Shown: positions 18,051 to 25,861 of the stretch, piece after piece
Layout: the number at the start of each line of letters is the position of its first letter
How positions within the stretch are numbered: the stretch's first letter is position 1
From: Omnitrophica WOR_2 bacterium RIFCSPHIGHO2_02_FULL_48_11
GTDB taxonomy: Bacteria; Omnitrophota; Gorgyraeia; Zapsychrales; GWA2-47-8
Assembly (NCBI GenBank): GCA_001805615.1
Contig: MHGP01000057.1
Span: 40,824 to 82,433 of the forward strand
Direction of reading: 5' to 3'
Length of the DNA: 41,610 nt
The notes under the pieces: model-generated
What the model was told of the DNA's origin: nothing
Databases searched by the model: none
The model's input: the letters and a program-made list of their open reading frames with translations, nothing else
Translations under genes and position numbers: made by a program

Positions 18051-18079
18051 TTTACCAAAGCTGGGCAAAGTGGTATAAT
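18051..18079 (+). promoter_or_regulatory. Extended -10 promoter of the ExeA-like gene
   Basis: TTTACC (18051-18056), 17 bases, TATAAT (18074-18079), with TGG directly before the -10 box (an extended -10, TGnTATAAT). Only nine bases separate the -10 box from the ATG, so transcription should start within about three bases of the initiation codon. Confidence 0.8.
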
Positions 18080-18088
18080 CCCAAGCGT

Positions 18089-18910
18089 ATGTATAAGAAA
18101 TTCTACAACTTAAAAGAAAATCCTTTCAACGTCACCTCCGACCCAGCGTTTTTCTTTTCCAGCTCCCGCCACTCCGAGGCCTTTTCGCATCTTGTTTACG
18201 GGATCCAACAGCGTAAAGGGATCATTGTCGTCACCGGGGAAATCGGCACCGGTAAGACGACCCTTTGCCGCACCCTGCTCAACAAGCTTGATCCGACGAT
18301 CAAAACAGCTTTTATTATGAACCCCAATTTTTCCGATGTTCAGCTGCTGCAATTGATGGTTAAAGACCTAGAAATCCATGGGAACTTCAAAAATAAACTT
18401 ACTTTGGTCAGTGCCCTAAACGAATTTCTCATTCACGAAACAAGCCAGGGTCACAATGTCGTTATTATTATCGATGAAGCACAAAATCTTGGAATTAAAC
18501 AACTTGAGCAAATACGCCTGCTGTCGAATTTAGAAACGGAAAAAGAAAAATTACTGCAGATCATTTTGGTAGGCCAACCAGAGCTATACGACAAACTCAA
18601 ACTTCCGGCCCTGCGCCAGCTGCAGCAGCGGATAAGCGTGCGTTACCATATCCTGCCTTTGGACAAATCGGAGCTGGGACAATATATTAACCACCGGCTC
18701 AAGGTCGCCTCAGCCAACGGACTTTCCCTGCCGGGCCTGCAATTCACCGCCAAGGCCGTGGAAACTATTTATCACCTTTCTCAAGGGACTCCTCGGCTGG
18801 TCAATATCCTCTGTGATCGGGCCTTATTAGCCGGTTTTGTGGCAGGGACATTTGCGATCGATGAAAATATCATCCACAAATGTTCACGCGAAATAGGAAT
18901 TATTGCCTGA
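18089..18910 (+). CDS. ExeA/GspA-like AAA ATPase, secretion or pilus associated
   Basis: 273-residue ATPase with the typical ExeA opening (MYKKFYNLKENPFNVTSDP). Walker A GEIGTGKT is at residues 50-57, Walker B VVIIIDEAQNL near 124-134, and a helical C-terminal part includes SQGTPRLVNILCDRALL. In ExeA/GspA, a membrane partner (ExeB/GspB) couples this ATPase to peptidoglycan for assembly of the type II secretin. Here the peptidoglycan-binding C-terminus is absent, as in many pilus- or Omnitrophota-type copies. The next gene is a GspB-like protein, which supports the pair. The mRNA appears leaderless. It heads the only plus-strand unit in the window. Confidence 0.9.
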   Translation: MYKKFYNLKENPFNVTSDPAFFFSSSRHSEAFSHLVYGIQQRKGIIVVTGEIGTGKTTLCRTLLNKLDPTIKTAFIMNPNFSDVQLLQLMVKDLEIHGNFKNKLTLVSALNEFLIHETSQGHNVVIIIDEAQNLGIKQLEQIRLLSNLETEKEKLLQIILVGQPELYDKLKLPALRQLQQRISVRYHILPLDKSELGQYINHRLKVASANGLSLPGLQFTAKAVETIYHLSQGTPRLVNILCDRALLAGFVAGTFAIDENIIHKCSREIGIIA

Positions 18911-18979
18911 AATGTATCGGCAGCCGGCAATTTTGAGTATAAAATAAAAACAACTTTCTCATTTAAAAGGAACCCAAAA

Positions 18980-19726
18980 ATGAGTATTATAAATGATGCG
19001 TTAAAAAAAGCTCAGCACCAGTTCAGCAAAAATAATTCTCAAGAGAAAGCGCAGCCTATGCCCGACCCAAACCCACCCGTGAATCCTCAACCAGCGAATC
19101 CTCAACCCATGAATCCTCAACCAACCAGTCAAAACCCGATAGCAAAACCTGCTCCCCCTCAGCCGGCACCGATGCCTGATATGTCGCAGTACATCCCGGT
19201 GCGCGAGAAGACCAAGCCGGCAGAACCGAAAATATTGTCGGAAGAAATTTCTCCTCCCCGGCCGCAAGATTTAAGAAAACAAGACGGTTCTGAATCACGC
19301 AAACCGAGCGTGACAAAAATATTCCTCACGTTTGTCACCTTCATCCTGCTCGGCTGCGGGATTTTCTTGGCCTTTTATCTTTATAAGATCGAATCGATTC
19401 CCGATGCCCGGAGCCGCGCCAATGCAAAAAAAAACATGGTCAAAGATATTCCTAAACAAATCAACAAGGTCGTTGAATCTATTCCCCTTCCCGAACAAGT
19501 CAAGCAAACGATCTCCCCTTCTACCAAACCGGCCAAAAAAGAAACCGTCCAACAAGGCATTGTGCTCAATGGCATTATGTTAATGGGAGAAAAACGGGTC
19601 GCTTTGATCAACAACAAAATTTACGAAGTCGGGGATTCTATCGACGGGAAAGAAATTTTAAGTATCAGTCCGGAAATGGTCAAGATCAAGGACGGCGAGA
19701 ATATCAAAACTTTGAAAGTCCAATAA
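18980..19726 (+). CDS. GspB/ExeB-like inner-membrane protein
   Basis: 248 residues. It starts with the GspB-type motif MSIINDALKKAQ, then a Pro/Asn/Gln-rich cytoplasmic linker (residues 20-110) with NPQP repeats. One membrane helix follows at about 113-135 (IFLTFVTFILLGCGIFLAF). The periplasmic C-terminus resembles the GspB domain (NGIMLMGEKRVALINNKIYEVGD). The probable role is to link the ExeA-like ATPase to the envelope during secretin or pilus assembly. AAGGA precedes the ATG. It ends six bases from the convergent aroB gene, with no visible terminator between them. Confidence 0.85.
   Translation: MSIINDALKKAQHQFSKNNSQEKAQPMPDPNPPVNPQPANPQPMNPQPTSQNPIAKPAPPQPAPMPDMSQYIPVREKTKPAEPKILSEEISPPRPQDLRKQDGSESRKPSVTKIFLTFVTFILLGCGIFLAFYLYKIESIPDARSRANAKKNMVKDIPKQINKVVESIPLPEQVKQTISPSTKPAKKETVQQGIVLNGIMLMGEKRVALINNKIYEVGDSIDGKEILSISPEMVKIKDGENIKTLKVQ
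19081..19125 (+). repeat. 15-base tandem repeat coding NPQP units
   Basis: Three near-identical 15-base copies beginning GAATCCTCAACC, inside the GspB-like gene. They encode the repeated NPQP linker, so copy number could change the linker length without shifting the frame. Confidence 0.8.
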
Positions 19727-19732
19727 AATTCG

Positions 19733-20827
19733 TTATAACCCCGCGCGGATCGCTTGCTCGATGATCTTCCCGGGGACTCCTTCCATCACCTGCACCGCAC
19801 CAATTTTCGTAGCTAAAACAAACCGATTCCTTCCTGCTATAAACTTTTTATCATGCTGCATGTGTTTTAAAATACCGGAAAGATTGATCATTTTTGTGTG
19901 TGAAGGATTCTTCTCCAAAAGGCCGAAGTCGGTCAACACCCGGCGCAAAGCTGTAAAATCTTTTTTATGCAATAAGCCCATGCGCTGAGAAACTTCAGCA
20001 GCGACCACCATTCCCCAGGCCACGGCTTCTCCATGAAAAAAACGGTATCCGCTGGCTGCCTCCAAAGCATGCCCGGCCGTATGCCCAAAATTAAGAATGG
20101 TCCGAATTCCTTTGGTCTCTTTTTCATCCGCCTTGACGACCTCCGCCTTGATCTGGCTGCAACGCACCACAACTTTTGTTAACGCGACAGATTTGCGGGA
20201 CAAAAGTTGGGCAGAATTCCTCCCGACATAATTAAATAATTTTCGATCGCGGATAACACCGTACTTGATGATCTCAGCGAAGCCATTACGGTACGCGCGG
20301 TCCGGCAGAGTCTTAAGGGTTCCCACATCGCTCCAAACGATCTTGGGTTGATAAATCACACCCACCAAATTCTTCCCCACCGGAAGATCGACCGCGGTTT
20401 TTCCGCCGATCGCCGAGTCCACTTGTGCCAAAAGTGTCGTGGGCACCTGCACATAGGGAATAGCCCGTTTGTAAATCGCCGCCACAAATCCCGCCAGATC
20501 CCCCACCACGCCTCCGCCCAGCGCGATGATAAAAATGTCTTTCTGTGTGTCATAGCGGGCGATCTTTTCCAATAACTGCATGGCGACCTTGGTGGATTTA
20601 CTTTTTTCGCCATCGGGAACTTCAAAAAATTTCACCGTAAATCCATTTCGCGTCAGGCCAGCCGCCAGGGCCGGACCGTGCCAACGGCGAATGACCGGTT
20701 GGGTGATGATCACCGCGTCCCGTCCCATCTTAAGGGACTTTAACGCGGCTCCCAATTGCGGCAGTATCCCATGCCCGATAATGATTTTATAAGGATTGTC
20801 TTTAAGATTGACCAAAACAGTTTTCAT
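19733..20827 (-). CDS. aroB: 3-dehydroquinate synthase
   Basis: Second step of the shikimate pathway, DAHP to 3-dehydroquinate, NAD- and metal-dependent. 364 residues. Seen are the NAD-binding GGGVVGDLAGFVAA, the active-site region PTTLLAQVDSAIGGKTAVD and the metal ligands in NFGHTAGHALE and FFHGEAVAWGM. The ATG at 20827 overlaps the stop of the protease gene upstream (TGATG), with GGAG five bases before, so translation is probably coupled. It is the last gene of a long minus-strand run. Confidence 0.97.
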   Translation of the reverse strand: MKTVLVNLKDNPYKIIIGHGILPQLGAALKSLKMGRDAVIITQPVIRRWHGPALAAGLTRNGFTVKFFEVPDGEKSKSTKVAMQLLEKIARYDTQKDIFIIALGGGVVGDLAGFVAAIYKRAIPYVQVPTTLLAQVDSAIGGKTAVDLPVGKNLVGVIYQPKIVWSDVGTLKTLPDRAYRNGFAEIIKYGVIRDRKLFNYVGRNSAQLLSRKSVALTKVVVRCSQIKAEVVKADEKETKGIRTILNFGHTAGHALEAASGYRFFHGEAVAWGMVVAAEVSQRMGLLHKKDFTALRRVLTDFGLLEKNPSHTKMINLSGILKHMQHDKKFIAGRNRFVLATKIGAVQVMEGVPGKIIEQAIRAGL

Positions 20828-21456
20828 CAAAACTCCACCCCCAATAATCGTCCTAAAATTTGGATCACCGGCATCACGATAAGTTCAAAAGCTCCCAAAT
20901 ATAATAAAACAAAAACGATCAGAATGCCATACCGTTCTAAACGGGCGTACATCCGATCGTACGGCGCCGGCAAAAGCCCGATGACAAGCCGCGAGCCATC
21001 CAGCGGCGGGATCGGAACCATATTGAATGCCGCTAAAAGCAAATTGATAAAAACAGCTAACGTTAAAATGTCTTCACTTCCTCTAAGCACCCCCGAATGC
21101 AAAATCGCGGCAAAAAAAATAGCCAGCAGGATATTGATCGCCGGCCCGGCTAACCCCACCCAAATCACGTCGCGTTTGGGATGGCGCAGCTGGGAAAAAT
21201 TGACCGGGACAGGTTTGGCCCAACCAAAAATAAAAGTTTCATGCCCCATTAACCGCAAGGCCAAAAGCGCTCCAGGCAGTAAGATCGTTCCGACAAGATC
21301 AATATGCTTGAGAGGATTTAAACTTAACCGCCCCGCCAGCATAGCGGTGGGGTCCCCCAGACGATAAGCCATCCACCCGTGCGCATATTCATGAAGAATA
21401 ATCGCCGAAAGAACAAGCAAAGCAACTTCAAGTATTTCAATTAAGGAAATAATCAT
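20827..21456 (-). CDS. Site-2-protease-family (M50) membrane metalloprotease
   Basis: 209 residues, mostly hydrophobic, with the zinc-binding HEYAH at about residues 22-26 in a membrane helix and the second ligand region NMVPIPPLDGSR near 145-156. This is the compact class of site-2 proteases lacking a PDZ domain, and the substrate is unknown. It overlaps the end of the SH3 gene by 20 bases and touches aroB. Its ribosome site is weak (GCGGGG). Confidence 0.92.
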   Translation of the reverse strand: MIISLIEILEVALLVLSAIILHEYAHGWMAYRLGDPTAMLAGRLSLNPLKHIDLVGTILLPGALLALRLMGHETFIFGWAKPVPVNFSQLRHPKRDVIWVGLAGPAINILLAIFFAAILHSGVLRGSEDILTLAVFINLLLAAFNMVPIPPLDGSRLVIGLLPAPYDRMYARLERYGILIVFVLLYLGAFELIVMPVIQILGRLLGVEF

Positions 21457-22009
21457 TCATCCCCGCAGTCAAAAAAAACGGCTTGTGCGCTAATATTGAG
21501 GCAAGGATATGTGGGAATCGGACGGCAGCTTGAGAAGGGATCTCTTTGGATTTGAAGGCTAAAAATTCAACGGCAACCCAGCCATAACAGCCTTCCATCG
21601 GTTCAATCTTATACCAACCCTGCGCTGTCTCAAAGACACGCACCTTGGTTCCTTTAGACAATTGCCCAAGACTGGTAAAATTGACTCCTGCGCCAGCGCG
21701 AACATTCACCCGCTGGGAGACGACCTCACCGATATTGTCGCCAAGCATTTGCAGATAATCGTTACGGATATAACTTAAGGCATTGGCAGGAAGTTTGATT
21801 TTATACCAGTCATAACTTCTCCCGACAACCACGACCGCCGCACCTTTAGCCAAGCGGCCCAGCGACTCAAAACTTTTATTTTGTCCGGCGCGGATATGCA
21901 CCTTGTCGGTCATGACTTCGGCAAGAAAAGGAAACTGCTCTTTGGCAGCCATGGCCGTGCCAGAGAAGAAAAAAAGAAAACACCATAGCCCAACAATTGA
22001 TCGTTTCAC
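21437..22009 (-). CDS. Exported protein with two bacterial SH3 domains
   Basis: 190 residues. A signal peptide (MKRSIVGLWCFLFFFSGTAMA) is followed by two SH3b repeats: about residues 28-85 (DKVHIRAGQNKSFESLG, WYKIKLP) and 95-153 (QRVNVRAGAGVNFTSLG, WYKIEPMEGCYGWV). Such domains bind peptidoglycan or cell-wall peptides. The initiation codon is GTG at 22009, with no clear ribosome site. It lies after the PVC small basic protein and overlaps the protease gene by 20 bases. Confidence 0.85.
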   Translation of the reverse strand: MKRSIVGLWCFLFFFSGTAMAAKEQFPFLAEVMTDKVHIRAGQNKSFESLGRLAKGAAVVVVGRSYDWYKIKLPANALSYIRNDYLQMLGDNIGEVVSQRVNVRAGAGVNFTSLGQLSKGTKVRVFETAQGWYKIEPMEGCYGWVAVEFLAFKSKEIPSQAAVRFPHILASILAHKPFFLTAGMNDYFLN

Positions 22010-22029
22010 TGGTTGAGTGATATGAGGAA

Positions 22030-22377
22030 TTATTTTGCGGCCTTGGCTCCGGCAGCTGGCTTCGCAGCAGCTTTCGCATCAGCAGCCTTAGCAGGGGCAG
22101 CCTTCGCTCCGGCTGGGGCAGCTTTCGCTCCAGCAGAGGCAGCTTTTGCATCAGCGGCTGGGGCACCGGCACCGGCGGCAGCATCTGCGGCTTCGTCTTT
22201 AACCTTGATTTTTTTAGATTTGATATGAACGATCTTTGTCTTGGGAAGACCTGTGACGTCATGATTATCCGCCCAGAGATCCTTTTTCATGAGATCTTTA
22301 ATCCGCTCAATGCGCGTTAAAACCGTTCTTTGCTGAGCTCCCGCAAGACCGACCTTAAGAGATGAATGAATTGACAT
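22030..22377 (-). CDS. PVC-signature small basic protein with Ala/Lys-rich tail
   Basis: The first 60 or so residues match the short basic protein considered characteristic of Planctomycetes, Verrucomicrobia, Chlamydiae and relatives: MSIHSSLK, then RTVLTRIERIKDL, then TGLPKTKIVHIKSKKIKVK. The family is thought to be nucleic-acid or ribosome associated, but the role is not settled. Here the core is followed by about 50 residues of Ala/Lys/Pro/Gly (units like AGAKAAPA), like a histone H1-type tail, so the protein is nearly twice the length expected. AGGAG precedes the ATG. The assignment is by recognition of the motifs. Confidence 0.82.
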   Translation of the reverse strand: MSIHSSLKVGLAGAQQRTVLTRIERIKDLMKKDLWADNHDVTGLPKTKIVHIKSKKIKVKDEAADAAAGAGAPAADAKAASAGAKAAPAGAKAAPAKAADAKAAAKPAAGAKAAK

Positions 22378-22440
22378 ACCTGACTCCTTACTTTCCTCGA
22401 GGCTGTAAAATTTCTTGGCAAGAACCGCCGGACAATAAAA

Positions 22441-23073
22441 TTATAAACTGCGAATGACGCAATCCTTATACTGCCGTTTCAGCTTGCTTGACAATACTTT
22501 GGCCTCATCTTTTTGATTAAACCGTCCCACCCCGACAATAAAATGATTGCCCTTCTGCAGGACAAAAATTTCATACCCTTTATTCTTAAGATTATTTGCT
22601 TCCTGGTGGGCATACCTGGCTTGTTTGAAAGAAGCAACTTGTACAGTATACACGCCCTTTGCGTTTTCGGCAACTGTTTCGACGACCGGAGGCCGCACGG
22701 CTAAAGCAGTGGTGCCAGCCAGGTCCACAGGTTGTACTTGGACAGCCGATGGCGGCAACGGGGCATTATTTTGGGCCGGCGTAAGCGGTACGGCCTTGGC
22801 AGACATATTTTTATTGACCGCCGGAGTGACCGCAGCTGCCGGGAGCCGTTGCCGCGCTGCCGCGACCTTAGCAACGGTGATCCGCGTGCCCCGATTGACC
22901 CCCAAAGAAAAAGACAGGACCATCAGCATCACGACAACGATGCTCAAAACGACGATCGTATCAAAATTCAGCGTTAAACTATTAAAATAAAATCGGGTTT
23001 TTGCTGTCCGCGGATAACTGTCGGCTGTTCCCGGGAAAAGTTCAAATTGAGATTCACGATATTCAATAGACAT
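22441..23073 (-). CDS. SPOR-domain inner-membrane protein
   Basis: 210 residues: a cytoplasmic N-terminus of about 37 residues, one membrane helix at about 38-58 (FDTIVVLSIVVVMLMVLSFS), a Pro/Ala-rich linker, then a C-terminal SPOR domain (about residues 141-210) beginning YTVQVASFK. SPOR domains bind glycan strands stripped of stem peptides, usually at division septa. The ATG at 23073 has no ribosome site and lies six bases after a TATAAT box, so the transcript appears leaderless. Confidence 0.9.
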   Translation of the reverse strand: MSIEYRESQFELFPGTADSYPRTAKTRFYFNSLTLNFDTIVVLSIVVVMLMVLSFSLGVNRGTRITVAKVAAARQRLPAAAVTPAVNKNMSAKAVPLTPAQNNAPLPPSAVQVQPVDLAGTTALAVRPPVVETVAENAKGVYTVQVASFKQARYAHQEANNLKNKGYEIFVLQKGNHFIVGVGRFNQKDEAKVLSSKLKRQYKDCVIRSL

Positions 23074-23079
23074 AACGGT

Positions 23080-23109
23080 ATTATAGGCTTACCTTTTCAT
23101 GGAACTCAA
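23080..23109 (-). promoter_or_regulatory. Promoter giving a leaderless SPOR-protein mRNA
   Basis: On the minus strand TTGAGT (23104-23109), 18 bases, TATAAT (23080-23085). The ATG at 23073 lies six bases past the -10 box, at the expected transcription start. The promoter overlaps the 3' end of the HD-GYP gene. Confidence 0.65.
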
Positions 23110-24168
23110 GTATTTTCTAAAGATTTTTTGCTTGGCAAGCTCACAGAATGTCTCGACGACCGTCGGGTCGAATTGCGTTCCGCTGTTGCGCCGCAATTCA
23201 TTGATGGCATCCTGGATCGACAAGCCATCCTTATACGGCCGGCCGATCGTCATGGCTTCAAAGGCATCCACGACCGCCATGATCCGCGCGCCCAGGGGGA
23301 TCTGTTCGCGCTTCAAGCCCGAAGGATAACCGGTGCCGTCGTACTTTTCATGATGATACAAAACAATCGGCAACACCGGCTTTAAAAAGGCCACCGGCTT
23401 GATGAGTTCAACGCTTTTGGCGGGATGATTACGGATCACCTTAAATTCCTCCGGCGTCAATTGACTGCGCTTGGAAAGAATTTCATAGGGGACATCGATC
23501 GCCCCGGCATCGTGGAGGATGCTGGCATAATGCAGGCAACTGATCCCATACTGATTCATATGCAATTTTTCCGCCAAGGATTTAACGATTTTAAAATACA
23601 CAGGCGCATGGAGCGAGGCCAGTTGATTCTGCCGGGCCATCAACTTGCCGATAAACTTGATGCTGCCGAGAACCATTTTCTGCTGATCCTCATAAAGCTG
23701 CAGATTTTTAATGGCCGTGACGGACTGCTCGGCGATCACCGCGAGGATGTTTTGATCAAATTCCGTGAAGGCCCGCTCTCCCTTTTTTCGACGGACAAAA
23801 ATAGCCCCCAAGAAATCATCCGCGACCAAAGGCAGCCCGATGAGATGTTTTTCAAAAATCGTTTTTCCGCGGGCCACCCCGTTTTCTTTCTCCGGGATGT
23901 TGCTGATATCTTTTTTCTTATCAAGAAAGATGTTGATCTTATTGTTATAGACCGCCACCGCCACGACCCGCTTCTTTTCCGGATCGAGAATATATATGCT
24001 TGAAGAACTCGCCTTGATAAATTGGCAGAGCAGCCGGGTCAGCCGCAGCGACAACTCTTTGACATTGTAGGTCGAATTCACCAGCCGGTAAACCATGTGC
24101 ACCGCGGAGAGGACCATCTGGTACTTATTATGCTGATGAAATGTTTGTCTGACGCTTAACCCGTTCAT
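23089..24168 (-). CDS. GAF plus HD-GYP domain protein, probable c-di-GMP phosphodiesterase
   Basis: 359 residues. A GAF-type sensor occupies about residues 30-160, followed by an HD-GYP domain. All signature residues are present: H187, H219-D220, H248, HHE at 272-274, DGTGYP at 277-282 and D301. HD-GYP enzymes break c-di-GMP down to pGpG and GMP. The start at 24168 (MNGLSVRQTF) is chosen because the longer frame to 24237 runs into dgt; AAGG lies about 11 bases before it. It would lower the signal read by the two PilZ proteins in the window. Confidence 0.93.
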   Translation of the reverse strand: MNGLSVRQTFHQHNKYQMVLSAVHMVYRLVNSTYNVKELSLRLTRLLCQFIKASSSSIYILDPEKKRVVAVAVYNNKINIFLDKKKDISNIPEKENGVARGKTIFEKHLIGLPLVADDFLGAIFVRRKKGERAFTEFDQNILAVIAEQSVTAIKNLQLYEDQQKMVLGSIKFIGKLMARQNQLASLHAPVYFKIVKSLAEKLHMNQYGISCLHYASILHDAGAIDVPYEILSKRSQLTPEEFKVIRNHPAKSVELIKPVAFLKPVLPIVLYHHEKYDGTGYPSGLKREQIPLGARIMAVVDAFEAMTIGRPYKDGLSIQDAINELRRNSGTQFDPTVVETFCELAKQKIFRKYLSSMKR

Positions 24169-24187
24169 ACGTTCAATACCCTTGGCT

Positions 24188-25354
24188 CTACACTTTTTCG
24201 TAAGGATCAAAGAATCGTTTATGTTCATCCAGCGCATGCCGGTCCGTCATGGAAGCGATATAGTTGCAGATAATTTCATACTCGGCTTTTTGATCATACT
24301 TTTGGTCGCGGTGATAGACCGAATACGGCAGCTGATGCGGATTCTTTTTGTACACCCTAAAAAGATCTTCAATGATCCGCTTGGCCTTGGATGTCATCCG
24401 TTCGACGCGATAATGGTGATAAAATTTCTTATTCAACAAATCCTGCAGATACTGCCGCTGCCGCCCCATCTCGGGACTGAAATCGACATAGACCTTGTTC
24501 TTTTTTCTTACCTCTTCGGCGGATTTAAAATCAGCCGCAGTGATGCGTTCATCCGAAGACGATAACAGATCCTTCACCTGCATGTCGATGAGTTCTTTGA
24601 CAATTTGATACTTTAACATTTCTTTTTCTTTGGAATGAATTACGCATTTGACCCGGGTGAGCGCCGTTTGCCACAACTCGCTGTCGATGAGATCGTCCTC
24701 GGTGATACAGCCGGAGGTGAGTCCGTCGTCCACATCATGATTGAGATAGGCCAAAGAATCAGCGACATCCACCACTTGGGCCTCAAGGGTGAGGTTCTCC
24801 TTGGCAAATTTGTCCGACACGCCGGGGATATCATAAGATGTTTTGTGTTTCAGAATACCGATCAGGACTTCCTGGGAGAGATTGAGACCGCTGAACTCGG
24901 GATAACGTTTTTCAAACTTCGTGACGATTTCAAAGCTGCGTTTATTGTGATTAAAACCCGGCAACCTTGCTTCCTGCATAATGATATTGAGCGCTTCTTC
25001 CCCGGCATGGCCGAAGGGCGGATGCCCCAGATCATGCGCCAAGGCGATCGCTTCGATCAAATCTTCATTGAGCTGCAGACTGCGGCCGATGGTCCTGGCG
25101 ATCTGGGCGACTTCGATGGTGTGCGTCAGGCGTGTTCGGTAATAATCCCCTTCAAAAATGATAAAAACCTGGGTTTTGTATTCGAGCTTGCGAAAGGCTT
25201 CGGAATGGACAATGCGGTCGCGGTCGCGCTGATAGCACGTACGCACCTCGTGGAGGGGTTCTTCGTATTCTCGCCCCGCAGAATTCCGGCTCTTCATGGC
25301 GTAGGGGGCTAAAAATTTTTCTTCTAATGCCTCGATGTCTGTCCGTTTACGCAT
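24188..25354 (-). CDS. dgt: dGTPase-family HD-domain triphosphohydrolase
   Basis: Hydrolyses deoxynucleoside triphosphates, typically dGTP, to the nucleoside and tripolyphosphate. 388 residues. Metal-binding residues are seen in TRLTHTIEVAQIAR, AHDLGHPPFGHAGE and a later VADSLAYLNHDVDDG. The 388-residue length fits the shorter dGTPase-like group; substrate preference among dNTPs cannot be read from sequence. It sits between the HIT gene and the HD-GYP gene. Confidence 0.93.
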   Translation of the reverse strand: MRKRTDIEALEEKFLAPYAMKSRNSAGREYEEPLHEVRTCYQRDRDRIVHSEAFRKLEYKTQVFIIFEGDYYRTRLTHTIEVAQIARTIGRSLQLNEDLIEAIALAHDLGHPPFGHAGEEALNIIMQEARLPGFNHNKRSFEIVTKFEKRYPEFSGLNLSQEVLIGILKHKTSYDIPGVSDKFAKENLTLEAQVVDVADSLAYLNHDVDDGLTSGCITEDDLIDSELWQTALTRVKCVIHSKEKEMLKYQIVKELIDMQVKDLLSSSDERITAADFKSAEEVRKKNKVYVDFSPEMGRQRQYLQDLLNKKFYHHYRVERMTSKAKRIIEDLFRVYKKNPHQLPYSVYHRDQKYDQKAEYEIICNYIASMTDRHALDEHKRFFDPYEKV

Positions 25355-25367
25355 GGATCATCAGCTT

Positions 25368-25859
25368 TCAGACCTTTTTCTTCTGGACGCGCAGGAGCCG
25401 TTCATATAATGTTCTTAAAGATTGCGAAATCACTTTTATATCCGCCGTGACCGGCATAAAATTCACATCCCCGGGCCAGCGCGGGACGATATGGATATGC
25501 ACATGTCCCGGGAAACCGGCTCCCGCCACCCGCCCCAGATTAATGCCGATGTTATAACCTTTCGGACCAAGGACTTTCTGCAGCAATTTTTTGCAGGCCG
25601 TCATCAGGTTCATCAGGTCCACCAATTCTTTTTCCTGCAGCTTATCCAGATCGTCCACGTGCCGAAACGGCATCACCAGGACATGGCCGTTGTTGTAGGG
25701 ATAAATATTCAAGACCGCAAAAGAATATTTTGTCCGCATAAAAATAAAATTCTTTTTATCTTTACGCTCCTTGATGATCCTGCAAAAGACACATTTCTTC
25801 GTCTTGCCGATCAATTGTGTCACGTAGGTCTGCCGCCAGGGGGCCCAAAGTTTATCCAT
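25368..25859 (-). CDS. HIT-family hydrolase/transferase
   Basis: 163 residues with the histidine triad HVHIHIVPRW at 119-128 and upstream FCRII and GHVLVMPFRHV blocks. Members cleave or transfer nucleotidyl groups (Ap4A, AMP-lysine-like substrates). Its length and the conserved WAPWRQTYV start resemble the bacterial Ap4A phosphorylase-like HIT branch. AAGGTG precedes the ATG, two bases after the YfcE-type gene stop. Confidence 0.93.
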   Translation of the reverse strand: MDKLWAPWRQTYVTQLIGKTKKCVFCRIIKERKDKKNFIFMRTKYSFAVLNIYPYNNGHVLVMPFRHVDDLDKLQEKELVDLMNLMTACKKLLQKVLGPKGYNIGINLGRVAGAGFPGHVHIHIVPRWPGDVNFMPVTADIKVISQSLRTLYERLLRVQKKKV

Positions 25860-25861
25860 TC

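Noticed and set aside
22030-22200. Ala-rich repetitive DNA considered as a minisatellite or CRISPR-like repeat
   Set aside because: The units are degenerate codon repeats inside an intact gene, with no constant repeat and spacer pattern.
22378-22440. Promoter for the PVC small basic protein
   Set aside because: TTGTCC and A/T-rich sequence are present, but no -10 box at proper spacing could be settled on.
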